Both the position numbers and the translations under genes were made by a program. The notes under the pieces were generated by a model. It ran no database searches. It saw only the letters and a program-made list of their open reading frames with translations, and had not been told where the DNA came from. Source: Paenibacillus sp. (GTDB lineage Bacteria > Bacillota > Bacilli > Paenibacillales > NBRC-103111). From it: DNA of 64,000 nucleotides. This document shows, in pieces, positions 17,211 to 25,933 of the stretch. The stretch's first letter is position 1, and every line of letters begins with the position of its first letter. The DNA is taken from contig JAPSLM010000016.1 in assembly GCA_031180825.1 (NCBI GenBank), forward strand, positions 1 through 64,000, written 5' to 3'.

Positions 17211-18679
17211 AGATCACGACAGGATTTGTTCAACCGGGGGATGTTGCGGTTTACCTGTGCCCGGACAACGCCGGGCAGCCGGTTCCGCAGCTGGAGCTGC
17301 GGCCGGGGATGAAAGCCCGCGGCGCGGTCACTTGGTTTTACGGCCGCGGCGAAGAGGCGCACGTGCTGATCGTCGGGCTCGGACCGGAAGCGAAGGTCAA
17401 TGCGGAACGGGTGCGCGAAGCGGCCGGGAATGCGGCCAGAGCGGTTCATAAGGAAGGCTTCGCGACGACGGTGTCTGTCATGCTGGAGTCGTTCGTCCGG
17501 GCGCTGAGCGGCGCGCTATCCGAGGAAGAGGCGGTACGGGCTTGGACGGAGGGCTGGCTGCTTGGCTCGTATGCGTTCGACAAATACAAGTCCCGCAAGG
17601 AAGCCCGTGGGGTGGAGCGTCTGCATCTGGTATGCGCCGAGGCCGGGGAAGCTTCCTATGAGCAAGTGCTGCAGCAAACGGCCATTCGCGCAGAAGGGGC
17701 AATGTTTGCGCGCGACCTGTGCAACGAGCCTCCGAACGTGCTGCACCCGGAATCGCTTGTCGAGATCGTCCGGGAGCGGTTTGCGGAGCGGCCGGTGGAC
17801 GTTCGCGTCTACGGGGAGCGGGAGCTCGCGGACCTGGGGATGAACGGGTTATTGACCGTCGCGCAGGGAAGCCGGTACAAGCCGGCGCTCATCGAGCTGA
17901 CGTTCTGCACCGACCCGTCGCAGCCGCTGCTGGCGCTCGTGGGCAAAGGCATTACGTTCGATATGGGCGGCATGAACGTCAAGTCCGGACGGGATATCAG
18001 CGACGCGCGGTTCGATATGGGCGGCGCCTGCGCCGTGCTTGGCGCGATGGATATGATCAGCCGGTCGGAGCTGCAAGCGAACATCGTCGCGCTGGTCGCG
18101 GTCGCAGACAATATGCCCGATGCGGCGGCATTCGTCCCGTCCACGGTAATCGCGTACCCGAACGGTCTCTCCGTGCAGGTCGGCAACACCGACGCGGAAG
18201 GCCGCCTCGTACTGGCCGATGCGCTGCTGCACGCCGGGCGTCTCGGCGCCCGGGAAGTGGTCGACATCGCGACGCTGACGGGCAACGTCGGCGAAGCGCT
18301 TGGGCTGGGCGTCGCCGGGGCGTGGGGCGACCGCAAGCTGGTCGAGACGCTGGCGGGCATCGGCGAGCATTGCGGAGACCGGCTATGGCCGATGCCGCTG
18401 GTCGACGACTATGAGGAGCTGCTGCGCAGCGATTACGCCGACATGAACAACATTCCGCCGATTTCATACGGCGGAGCGATCGTTGCGGCGCTGTTCCTGC
18501 GCCGCTTCGTGGCCGATGCGATGCGCTGGGTGCACATCGACATGGCGAACACGGTGCAGGCCAAGGCCGCGCGCGGCTATTACCCGGCCGGCGCGACCGG
18601 CTACGGCGCGCGCTTGCTGGCCGACTTTGCGGCGGGCCGGGCCGAAGCGAACCGGAGCGCCGGGAGCGGCGAGGCTTGA
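17207..18679 (+). CDS. leucyl aminopeptidase, M17 family
   Basis: 490 aa from ATG at 17207, which overlaps the OppF stop (ATGA). An in-frame ATG at 17180 lies inside OppF and is rejected. The N-terminal half is the less conserved regulatory domain. The C-terminal catalytic domain has [14 protein letters not shown] and the signature [14 protein letters not shown], carrying the di-zinc ligands and catalytic Lys/Arg. The usual GKGxTFDSGG is here FDMGG. It removes N-terminal residues from small peptides in the cytoplasm. Its translational coupling to the importer argues that it processes the imported peptides. Confidence 0.93.
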   Translation: MKITTGFVQPGDVAVYLCPDNAGQPVPQLELRPGMKARGAVTWFYGRGEEAHVLIVGLGPEAKVNAERVREAAGNAARAVHKEGFATTVSVMLESFVRALSGALSEEEAVRAWTEGWLLGSYAFDKYKSRKEARGVERLHLVCAEAGEASYEQVLQQTAIRAEGAMFARDLCNEPPNVLHPESLVEIVRERFAERPVDVRVYGERELADLGMNGLLTVAQGSRYKPALIELTFCTDPSQPLLALVGKGITFDMGGMNVKSGRDISDARFDMGGACAVLGAMDMISRSELQANIVALVAVADNMPDAAAFVPSTVIAYPNGLSVQVGNTDAEGRLVLADALLHAGRLGAREVVDIATLTGNVGEALGLGVAGAWGDRKLVETLAGIGEHCGDRLWPMPLVDDYEELLRSDYADMNNIPPISYGGAIVAALFLRRFVADAMRWVHIDMANTVQAKAARGYYPAGATGYGARLLADFAAGRAEANRSAGSGEA

Positions 18680-18748
18680 TGCCAACCGTCGGTTAGGCGC
18701 GGACAAGCAGGATTGCAGCGAGCGGGAATAACGACAGTACCGATAATG

Positions 18749-18792
18749 GACCGTTCCCAAGGCAGAGGTTTTGCCGAGGGGCGGTCTCTTTT
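18749..18792 (+). terminator. terminator of the peptide-uptake operon
   Basis: GACCG (18749-18753) pairs with CGGTC (18782-18786), with inner AAGGC/GCC pairing and a TCTTTTTT tail. Confidence 0.75.
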
Positions 18793-19410
18793 TTATTCGG
18801 AGGATAGCCGGGGGCTTCGGCTTGCTTGGCATCGGCTTGCTTGGCATCGGCGGCGGATTGAAGGGGTTGAACGACCCGGTGTGAACATAAAGGAACTACA
18901 GTGCGCTTAATGAAGCTTTTGATGTTCGGTCCAGTGAATAGAGGAACGGAGGTGACGAAAACGTGTCGAAAAATGTTCATATTCCCTGATTCCGGGACGT
19001 TTACGCACTACAGGTTAGCTATTTTGTACAGACGGGCTAATTGGGCGGAAATAGCTACAGTTCTGTTCCGCTAACTTTATAGGTGTCTTGCAAGGTTATT
19101 GAAAGGCAGTTCCATCACATGCCCGATTTGGCAAAAATGGATGATTTGTACAGTGTCTGCCGTATCCCCAAATAGGTAAGCATGATATGGAAAGACGCTG
19201 CCGGGACTTTTGGTTATGATGAAGGCGGGGAGGGGACGGATTGAGGCGCTTATTGACCGGATCGGCCTTCTCCCGCCGTCCGAGTTGGCGCTGTATGATG
19301 ATGGCGCGGATCACGGATGACGGAGGACGGCTGCGGGATTGGCTTAAATCATCGTCCGTTTTTCCGCTATAAATTTTCGTTTCCGAAACGATCAAGGAAG
19401 GAGCCTTTGT
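18793..19410. other. 600-bp intergenic stretch without a supported gene
   Basis: No open frame here has a ribosome site, family resemblance or sensible codon use. Contents noted: a short tandem duplication of GGCTTGCTTGGCATC (about 18824-18855), the nested dyad at 19014-19075, and the leader of the oxygenase gene. Confidence 0.6.
19014..19075. repeat. nested inverted repeats (possible dispersed intergenic repeat)
   Basis: Three interleaved arms are visible: GTTAGC (19014-19019) with GCTAAC (19070-19075), TAGCTATTT (19016-19024) with AAATAGCTA (19049-19057), and GCGGAA (19045-19050) with TTCCGC (19066-19071). The organisation resembles palindromic intergenic repeats scattered through Paenibacillus genomes, but only one copy lies in this window. 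Confidence 0.45.
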
Positions 19411-20124
19411 ATGACGGATTCAATAACGAAGCGCGTCGCGGGTTTAGATTGGCCTTCGATCCAACAAACGTTGGACGAGCAAGGTTTTGCGGCGTTTCCG
19501 CCTTTGCTGCGGAATGACGAATGCCGCGAGCTCATAAGCATGTATGAGGTGGAGTCCCTCTTCCGGACCCGAATCGACATGGCCCGCTACCGGTTCGGCA
19601 TCGGTGAGTACCAATATTTTCAGGCTCCGCTGCCGCCGCTGCTGCAGGAGCTGCGCGTCTCGTTTTACCCCGCGCTGGCTGAGGCGGCCAATCGTTGGCG
19701 GACGCAGCTCGGTCAGGAAGCCGAGTATCCTCCCGAGCTGGCGCAATTTCTGGAGTGCTGCCATGCGCACGGACAGACCCGTCCGACGCCGCTGCTTCTG
19801 AAGTACGAGGCGGGAGGCTATAACTGCCTGCATCAAGATCTGTACGGGGATGTATTTTTCCCGTTCCAGGTCGTCTTTGTGTTGAATCAGCGGGAGAAGG
19901 AGTACGCGGGTGGCGAGTTTTTGCTGGTCGAGCAGAGGCCGAGAGCGCAGTCCAGAGGCCATGCGATTACGCTGGAGCAAGGAGCCGGGCTTATTTTTCC
20001 GACGCAGCATCGCCCGGTGCAGGGCAAGGGCGGAACGTACCGGACGACGCTCCGTCATGGCGTAAGTACGATTACATCGGGCACGCGCTACAGTTTGGGC
20101 CTTATTTTTCATGATGCCCAGTGA
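19411..20124 (+). CDS. 2-oxoglutarate/Fe(II)-dependent oxygenase
   Basis: 237 aa. The double-stranded beta-helix motifs are present: H141-x-D143 (LHQDLYGD), the distal iron ligand H200 (FPTQHRPVQG), and an Arg for 2-oxoglutarate further on (GTRYSLGLIFH). Spacing matches the prolyl-hydroxylase-like bacterial group, although the substrate cannot be told. It may hydroxylate a protein or small molecule in the cytoplasm. Ribosome site GGAAGGAG precedes ATG. It is monocistronic. Confidence 0.82.
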   Translation: MTDSITKRVAGLDWPSIQQTLDEQGFAAFPPLLRNDECRELISMYEVESLFRTRIDMARYRFGIGEYQYFQAPLPPLLQELRVSFYPALAEAANRWRTQLGQEAEYPPELAQFLECCHAHGQTRPTPLLLKYEAGGYNCLHQDLYGDVFFPFQVVFVLNQREKEYAGGEFLLVEQRPRAQSRGHAITLEQGAGLIFPTQHRPVQGKGGTYRTTLRHGVSTITSGTRYSLGLIFHDAQ

Positions 20125-20131
20125 TTCGGTC

Positions 20132-20150
20132 CTTGCGCTTATGGCGCAAG
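20132..20150 (+). terminator. hairpin downstream of the oxygenase gene
   Basis: CTTGCGC-TTATG-GCGCAAG, 8 nt after the stop, but followed by TTCAG rather than a U run. The same stem recurs at 20423 with a full T tract. Confidence 0.45.
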
Positions 20151-20422
20151 TTCAGATGGTTGGGAAAGCGTGAATTGAAGTAATACAGGAGTAATGAGCG
20201 GGGATCTGCTTCCGGCCGCCGCTCCTCCCGCAAAGTGAAGTTCAATCAGTGAAGTTCGTCAGGGAAGCTCCGTCCGAGTACTTTGAGGACCCCGGGAAAT
20301 TTTGATTGACTCCGCTTAACAGCGAGTATTTCCTGCGGAGGCGAACGCTATCGCTCCTCCGTAGATCCCCCGCCTCCGTATGCATCCCTATGTTAGCCAA
20401 AAACCTCTTCCTCAACACTCTC

Positions 20423-20450
20423 CTTGCGCTTTATGGCGCAAGTTTTTTTT
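20423..20450 (+). terminator. Rho-independent terminator
   Basis: CTTGCGC (20423-20429), loop TTTATG, GCGCAAG (20436-20442), then eight T. It is a near copy of the 20132 hairpin and lies directly upstream of the promoter of the next operon, so it shields it from read-through. Between the two hairpins (20151-20422) there is no gene, only another dyad, CGGAGGCGA/TCGCTCCTCCG, around 20336-20361. Confidence 0.8.
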
Positions 20451-20477
20451 GTATGGAAATAAAATTTCACATAAGTA

Positions 20478-20505
20478 TTTACAAAATGAAATATTATTTT
20501 ATAAT
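20478..20505 (+). promoter_or_regulatory. promoter of the muropeptide-use operon
   Basis: TTTACA (20478-20483), 16-bp spacer, TATAAT (20500-20505), in AT-rich surroundings. Predicted transcription start near 20512. Confidence 0.75.
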
Positions 20506-20522
20506 ATGGGTATAGAGCGAAA

Positions 20523-20536
20523 TGATAGCGTTTACA
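20523..20536 (+). promoter_or_regulatory. cre site (CcpA operator)
   Basis: TGATAGCGTTTACA matches the TGWAANCGNTNWCA consensus at all but one position. It lies ~11 nt after the predicted start point, a roadblock position typical of catabolite repression. Confidence 0.7.
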
Positions 20537-20574
20537 AAAAGATACCTTTAAGAAAGAGGGGCGGTGACGGAGAG

Positions 20575-21624
20575 ATGAGCGATCCGAAGAAATGGAACGC
20601 GGTAGACCGGCTGGTCCGGCGCTGGGTGAAGGAAAAGGCGATTCCCGGAGCCGTCGTGGATATCTCGCTGGGGGGTGACGTTCGATGGAGCCAAGCTTAC
20701 GGGTCCTATTCGGACGGCACTGCCGAGTGCCAAGTGACCGAGCGGACGATGTTCGACGTCGCATCGTTAACGAAAGTGACAGTGACCTTGCCCGTCATCC
20801 TGGCGCTGGCGGAGCGCGGGCGGCTCCGGCTGGACGATCCCGCCCAGGCGTATATTCCCGCCTTCCGCCATCCGAACGTGACGCTGCGGCATCTGTTGAT
20901 GCATACCTCGGGGCTTTCCCCCGAGCTTCCTTTTGCCAAGCGGACGGAGCGCCGGGACGTCATTCCTCTCGTGCTGAAGCAGGAGCTGATGACGAAGCCC
21001 GGGGAGCAGGCGGTATACAGCGACCTCGGGATGATTTTGCTCGGGGAAGTCGCCGCCGTGGTATCCGGGCAGCCGCTCGAGGCGTGCGCCCGCCGGTTCG
21101 TGTTCGGCCCGTTGGGAATGGCCGATTCGACGTTCAATCCGCGTCCCGAGCTGCTCGGACGCATCGCCGCCACGGAGCCGCTGGAGGATGGTGACGGGTA
21201 TTTGCACGGAGTCGTCCATGACGAGAAGAGCTACCATCTGGGAGGCGTCAGCGGCAGCGCGGGACTGTTCACAACGGCGGACGACCTTCGCAAGTACGCC
21301 CGGGCCTGGCTTGACCCGGTCGGCGGCGGCCTGCTGAGCGGGGAGACGATAGATGCGTGCCTCCGCCATCCGTATCAAGGCCGGGCGCTTGGCTGGGAAA
21401 TATGGCACGGTCAGGAGCGGACGCCGTCCTGCGGGGCGGCTTGGCCGCACGGCAGCTTCGGACATACCGGCTTTACGGGCACGAGCCTGTGGATCGACCC
21501 GTTCCACGACCTGATTGTCGTGTTCTTGACGAACGCGGTGCACTTCGGACGAAGTCCGATCATGCGGGAGCTGCGGCCGATTCTGCATACGACGGTTTAT
21601 ACCTCGCTCATCGGGGATAAATAG
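20575..21624 (+). CDS. serine hydrolase of the beta-lactamase/AmpC superfamily (YbbE/AmlH-like)
   Basis: 349 aa from ATG at 20575 (GGAGAG just upstream); the frame is open further up, but that covers the promoter. Motifs are S65-L-T-K68 (DVASLTKVT), a Tyr motif YSDLG in place of Y-x-N, and GHTGFTG as the K/H-T-G equivalent near residue 300. No signal peptide, so the protein is probably intracellular. In B. subtilis a homologous hydrolase is encoded with the MurNAc genes. Here it heads an operon ending in murQ, so a role in handling cell-wall fragments is inferred from context. An esterase role is the alternative. Confidence 0.85.
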   Translation: MSDPKKWNAVDRLVRRWVKEKAIPGAVVDISLGGDVRWSQAYGSYSDGTAECQVTERTMFDVASLTKVTVTLPVILALAERGRLRLDDPAQAYIPAFRHPNVTLRHLLMHTSGLSPELPFAKRTERRDVIPLVLKQELMTKPGEQAVYSDLGMILLGEVAAVVSGQPLEACARRFVFGPLGMADSTFNPRPELLGRIAATEPLEDGDGYLHGVVHDEKSYHLGGVSGSAGLFTTADDLRKYARAWLDPVGGGLLSGETIDACLRHPYQGRALGWEIWHGQERTPSCGAAWPHGSFGHTGFTGTSLWIDPFHDLIVVFLTNAVHFGRSPIMRELRPILHTTVYTSLIGDK

Positions 21625-21653
21625 CGAATCATCATCCAAGGGAGGGCTTAAGT

Positions 21654-22970
21654 ATGAAGGGGACCAAGACCATGAAATCGGCTATCGCGCTTGCTGCCGC
21701 CGTATCGCTTATCGCAACGGGCTGCAGCGGCCCGGCGAAGGACGGGGCCCAAGAGGCTCCGGCTGCAAACGGCGGCGGGGGGCAGAAGACGGAAGCCCGG
21801 AAGGTCAAGCTGACGATGGGCAGCTGGCGGACGGAAGACAAGGAAGTGTACGAGAAGATCATCAAAGCGTTCAACAAGACGAACCCCGACATCGAGATCG
21901 AATTCAAGCCGACCAAGAATACCGAATACAACACGGTGCTGAATACGGCGCTGCAGACCGGAAGCGGCCCCGACATCATCCATCTCCGGCCGTATGCGGC
22001 CGGCATCGCGCTCGCCGACGCCAAGTATCTGGAGCCGCTCGATAGCGTCAAGGGGCTCGAAGCGATTCCGAAGGAAGCGAAAATGGCCGCCACCGGCAAG
22101 GACGGCAAAGTATACGGCGTACCGACGGTATACAGTTCGACGCAAATTTTTTATAACAAAAAGCTGTTCCAAAAGTTTAACCTGTCCGAGCCGAAAACCT
22201 GGGACGAGCTGATGAAGGCGGCCGATACGCTGAAACAGAACAAGATTACGCCGCTTGCCTTCGGCTCCAAGGAAGGCTGGATTTTGTCCCTGACGCACGG
22301 TGCGTTAGGACCGCAATTTTACGGCGGCACCGAGTTTGTCAACAACCTGCTGGCAGGCAAAACGAACTTCAAAAGCAAAGAGTTCGCCGATTCGATCACA
22401 ATGCTCCAAGGACTGACAAAATATTTCCCGGAAAATTATACGGGTCTCGGCATGGATGATATGCGCAATCTGTTCGTCACCGAGCAGGCGGGCATGATCG
22501 TGATGGGCGACTGGGAAATCGCGGTGATGAAAAAGATGAACCCCGAGCTCGACTTGGATCTGTTCCCGGTTCCTCCGGTAAAGGCGGACGGCAAGGCCAG
22601 CGTGACCAATTGGGTGGACGGTTCGTTCGCCGTAAACGCGGCGTCCAAGAACAAGGAGGCGGCCTTGAAATTTATCGAGTTTATGACGACGAAGGAATTC
22701 GGCAAGATGGTGGCCGACGATCTGAAGAAGCCGAGCACGATTCCGGGCGTGGAATCCTCCGACCCGCTCGTGGCGAAAATGATTCAGCTCGCCGCAGCCA
22801 ATTCGACGCCGTATGCGATGGTCGTCCATTTCAGCGCGGGCAATCCGACGACCAAGACAACGCTGGAGACGGCTCTTCAAGGAATGTATCTGAGCAAGGA
22901 AAAACCGGACACGGTGACGGATATCGTGCAGAAGAGCGCCGACTCCTGGTTCAAGCCCGCGGCTAAATAA
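21654..22970 (+). CDS. sugar ABC transporter substrate-binding lipoprotein (SBP family 1)
   Basis: 438 aa. Lipobox IATGC (Cys24), then the carbohydrate-binding fold (KLTMGSWRTEDKEVYEKIIKA; ALQTGSGPDIIHL; NWVDGSFAVNAASKNKEAALKFIEFM). ATG at 21654 follows GGGAGG. In this operon MurNAc, MurNAc-containing disaccharides or peptides are the likely ligands, by inference only. Confidence 0.9.
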   Translation: MKGTKTMKSAIALAAAVSLIATGCSGPAKDGAQEAPAANGGGGQKTEARKVKLTMGSWRTEDKEVYEKIIKAFNKTNPDIEIEFKPTKNTEYNTVLNTALQTGSGPDIIHLRPYAAGIALADAKYLEPLDSVKGLEAIPKEAKMAATGKDGKVYGVPTVYSSTQIFYNKKLFQKFNLSEPKTWDELMKAADTLKQNKITPLAFGSKEGWILSLTHGALGPQFYGGTEFVNNLLAGKTNFKSKEFADSITMLQGLTKYFPENYTGLGMDDMRNLFVTEQAGMIVMGDWEIAVMKKMNPELDLDLFPVPPVKADGKASVTNWVDGSFAVNAASKNKEAALKFIEFMTTKEFGKMVADDLKKPSTIPGVESSDPLVAKMIQLAAANSTPYAMVVHFSAGNPTTKTTLETALQGMYLSKEKPDTVTDIVQKSADSWFKPAAK

Positions 22971-23011
22971 AACGCAGGCCGACATAAACCTTATAGAAAG
23001 GGCGGGGCGCA

Positions 23012-23968
23012 ATGAATCGAGAAGCGGCGCTATGGGACCGCACAAGCAAACGGCAGCCGGGTTTGAACTGGAAACGAGGGATCATCCACCTGTTCCCGGT
23101 TCCCGCCCTCGCCGTCTACACGCTGTTTGTCGTCTATCCGATCGCAGCGGCTTTCAGCTACAGCTTGTTCGACTGGAAGGGGCTTCAGAAAGGCGCTTTT
23201 GTCGGCATCGGCAATTTCGTCAAGCTGTTTACGACGGAGCCGTTCAACGGGCTGTTCTGGAACGCGTTCGGGCATAACGTCTACTATTTTATACTGGAAA
23301 TGATCGTGCAAAATGGCATCGCTTTCATTCTGGCGTACATTATTTATACGAAAGTGAAGGGCGCCGAGCTGTTCAAAATGGCCTATTTCGTGCCGCGGCT
23401 GCTGTCGGTTATCGTCGTCGGCTTTCTGTGGAAGCTGATGCTGAACCCGAATTCCGGCGTTGTAAACTTCGCTCTCAAAAACATCGGTCTCGCCGAATGG
23501 GCGAGGCCATGGCTGGGCGAGCCGGGCACGGCGCTGACGGCGATCATTCTCGCGAACTGCTGGTTCGGCGTTGGCTTCGCGGTGTTGATTCTGCTCGCAG
23601 GCTTGCAGTCGATTTCCCAAGAGGTGATCGAGGCGTCGAGGCTTGACGGGGTACAGGGCTTCCGCCTGATCCGCTCGATCATTCTGCCCATGATGACGCA
23701 GTCGGTCGTCATCCTGACCGTATTCACGTTCATCCACGCGTTCGAAGCGTTCGAGCTTGTGTATGCGATGCAAGGCTCGCAAGGAGAGCCGTATCATTCG
23801 ACGGATACGCTGGCCGTCTTCTTTTATCGTACGGCCTTCGGCGGCTCGTCGGGTGACGGCGTGGCGGTCGGTCTCGGCTCGGCGCTGGCGGTCGTGCTGT
23901 TTCTGATCATCGCGACACTGTCCGCATTGTTTATGGCCTATGTTCGCAAGCGGGACATGGAGTATTAG
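23012..23968 (+). CDS. sugar ABC transporter permease (MalF/UgpA type)
   Basis: 318 aa, six membrane segments, EAA loop EASRLDGVQGFRLIRSIILPMM. The N-terminal LFPVPALAVYTLFVVYPI is typical of CUT1 permeases. Ribosome site AAAGGGCGGGG. No ATPase is encoded nearby, so a shared MsmX-type ATPase must power it, as is usual for this group. Confidence 0.93.
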   Translation: MNREAALWDRTSKRQPGLNWKRGIIHLFPVPALAVYTLFVVYPIAAAFSYSLFDWKGLQKGAFVGIGNFVKLFTTEPFNGLFWNAFGHNVYYFILEMIVQNGIAFILAYIIYTKVKGAELFKMAYFVPRLLSVIVVGFLWKLMLNPNSGVVNFALKNIGLAEWARPWLGEPGTALTAIILANCWFGVGFAVLILLAGLQSISQEVIEASRLDGVQGFRLIRSIILPMMTQSVVILTVFTFIHAFEAFELVYAMQGSQGEPYHSTDTLAVFFYRTAFGGSSGDGVAVGLGSALAVVLFLIIATLSALFMAYVRKRDMEY

Positions 23969-23986
23969 AAAGGGGGTAGGCGCTCC

Positions 23987-24811
23987 GTGAAAACGAACCC
24001 GGTCTTGCGCGCGTCGCATTATGTTATCGCCTGTCTGTTCGCGCTCCTCAGCCTCTATCCGATCGCTCTGATGCTCTTGTCCTCGTTCAAGACGAACATC
24101 GACATTTTCAAAAATCCGATCGGGCTGCCGAAGGCATGGAGCCTTGGCGCCTATAAGAAGCTGCTGGACCAGTTGCCTTACTTCGATTATTTCTGGAACA
24201 GCCTGACGGTTAGCGTCGTCTCCGTTGTCCTGATCCTGCTGTTCGGGTCGCTGGCTTCCTTCTATATTGCCAGATACCCGTTCCGCTGGAATCCGGCGCT
24301 GTTCTTCTTTTTCCTGCTCGGCATGATGATTCCAGTCAAGCTGGGCATCGTTCCGCTGTTCATGCTGATGAAAAGTTTGGGGCTGATGAACACGGTCACT
24401 TCGCTGATTCTGATGTACACGGCCATCGGCATCCCGATGTCGGTCTTGATCCTGACCGGATTTTTCCGCACGCTGCCGAAGGAGCTGGAGGAGGCGGGAC
24501 GGATCGACGGCTGCTCCGATCTCCGTCTTTTGCTGAGCATCGTGACGCCCTTGATGCGGCCGGCGCTCGGGACGGTCATGATCATGAATTTCATTACGGT
24601 GTGGAACGATTTCTTCTTCCCGCTGATCTTCATCCAAGACGAAGTGAAAAAGACGATTCCCGTCGGCATGCTGACGCTGTTCAGCGAATATTCCACCGAT
24701 TGGAGCGTGCTGTTTGCGGGCCTGACCTTGTCGTCGCTGCCGATGATCGTGCTGTTCGCCGTCTCCTCCAGACAGTTTATGGACGGCATGACGGCCGGCG
24801 CAGTCAAGTAG
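23987..24811 (+). CDS. sugar ABC transporter permease (MalG/UgpE type)
   Basis: 274 aa from GTG at 23987 (AAGGGGG site). About six membrane segments, EAA loop EEAGRIDGCSDLRLLLSIVTPLM, and a C-terminal QFMDGMTAGAVK ending typical of the CUT1 second permease. Confidence 0.93.
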   Translation: MKTNPVLRASHYVIACLFALLSLYPIALMLLSSFKTNIDIFKNPIGLPKAWSLGAYKKLLDQLPYFDYFWNSLTVSVVSVVLILLFGSLASFYIARYPFRWNPALFFFFLLGMMIPVKLGIVPLFMLMKSLGLMNTVTSLILMYTAIGIPMSVLILTGFFRTLPKELEEAGRIDGCSDLRLLLSIVTPLMRPALGTVMIMNFITVWNDFFFPLIFIQDEVKKTIPVGMLTLFSEYSTDWSVLFAGLTLSSLPMIVLFAVSSRQFMDGMTAGAVK

Positions 24812-24868
24812 GACGGGAAGAAAAGGGAATCTGCTGCGATCAGGGAATCAAGAAGGGAAGGAGATTTT

Positions 24869-25789
24869 ATGACGCACAACGAACAACGGCAGCCGGTAAC
24901 GGAACAGCGCAACGTCAAGTCGGCCCATCTGGACCGGATGAGCGTGCGGGAAATCATCGAGACGATCAACAGCGAGGACGGGACGATTGCCGCTTCCGTG
25001 CAAGCCGCGCTGCCGCAGATCGAAAAAGCCGTCATCGCGATTGCGGAGCGGCTGAAGCGGGGCGGCAAGCTGTATTACATCGGGGCCGGCACGAGCGGCC
25101 GGCTCGGCATTCTGGACGCGTCGGAATGTCCCCCGACGTTCGGGGTCGATCCGTCGCTCGTGCGCGGCATTATTGCCGGGGGCGAGACGGCGATGGTGAA
25201 CCCCGTAGAAAATGCGGAGGACGATATCGAAGCCGGGGCAACCGATATCGCGCGCTATGCGACGGCAGCGGACGCGGTCGTCGGCATTACGGCGAGCGGC
25301 CGGACGCCGTATGTGCTGGGGGCAATCCGTGAGGCCGGCCGCATCGGCGCTTTAACCGTCGGCATCTCGTGCAACACGGACACCGAGCTGAGCAGGGCGG
25401 CGGCACACGGCATCGAGGTGCCGGTCGGACCCGAGGTGGTCACCGGTTCGACGCGCATGAAGGCCGGCACCGCGCAAAAAATGGTGCTGAACATGATCAG
25501 CACCACCGTCATGGTTCAGCTCGGCAAAGTGTACGGCAACCTGATGGTGAACGTGCAGGCGACGAACGCCAAGCTGCGCGAGAGAGTCGTCCGCATCATC
25601 GGCGAAGCGACGGGAGCGGACCGGACGGTGGCCGAGGAGCTGGCCCTGCGGGCCGACGGCGATGCGCGTCTGGCGATTCTGATGAACCGGTTTCATATTG
25701 GCATGGAGGAAGCGTCGGCGGCTTTGGAGAGGTCGGGCCACCATTTCGGAGAGGCGGTCCGCTGGCTGGAAGGCCAACGGACCGGATAA
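24869..25789 (+). CDS. murQ: N-acetylmuramic acid 6-phosphate etherase
   Basis: 306 aa, normal length. SIS-domain lyase cleaving the D-lactyl ether of MurNAc-6-phosphate to GlcNAc-6-phosphate and D-lactate. Motifs are LYYIGAGTSGRLGILDASECPPTFG, GVDPSLVRGIIAGGE, VGITASGRTPYV and GSTRMKAGTAQKMVLNMIST. Ribosome site GGAAGGAG. It is the last gene of the operon and is followed by a strong terminator. No MurNAc kinase or PTS transporter is encoded here. Confidence 0.95.
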   Translation: MTHNEQRQPVTEQRNVKSAHLDRMSVREIIETINSEDGTIAASVQAALPQIEKAVIAIAERLKRGGKLYYIGAGTSGRLGILDASECPPTFGVDPSLVRGIIAGGETAMVNPVENAEDDIEAGATDIARYATAADAVVGITASGRTPYVLGAIREAGRIGALTVGISCNTDTELSRAAAHGIEVPVGPEVVTGSTRMKAGTAQKMVLNMISTTVMVQLGKVYGNLMVNVQATNAKLRERVVRIIGEATGADRTVAEELALRADGDARLAILMNRFHIGMEEASAALERSGHHFGEAVRWLEGQRTG

Positions 25790-25792
25790 CAG

Positions 25793-25836
25793 AGCTTCCC
25801 GCAACCGCCGAAAGGCGGCTCGCGGGAAGCTTTTTT
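25793..25836 (+). terminator. terminator of the muropeptide operon
   Basis: AGCTTCCCGC pairs with GCGGGAAGCT, with an inner CCGCC-GAAA-GGCGG hairpin, followed by TTTTTT. Confidence 0.9.
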
Positions 25837-25933
25837 AGTTAATCGATGTTAAATTCATTCGTTGTGCCCCGGATGAATCTGTGATACACTCGGAAAGTAA
25901 TTTAAGAACTTTAATAAGTTGGCGGTGAATGCC

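Noticed and set aside
18824..18855. Short tandem repeat GGCTTGCTTGGCATC as a CRISPR or regulatory array
   Set aside because: Only about two copies, no spacers; a simple local duplication.
19096..19395. 99-codon minus-strand frame in the gap before the oxygenase gene
   Set aside because: No ribosome site, low-complexity and basic composition, and no family resemblance.
23030..24637. 535-codon frame opposite the two sugar permeases
   Set aside because: Runs across two permease genes in antisense and is Gln/Arg/Asp-rich throughout; not a protein.
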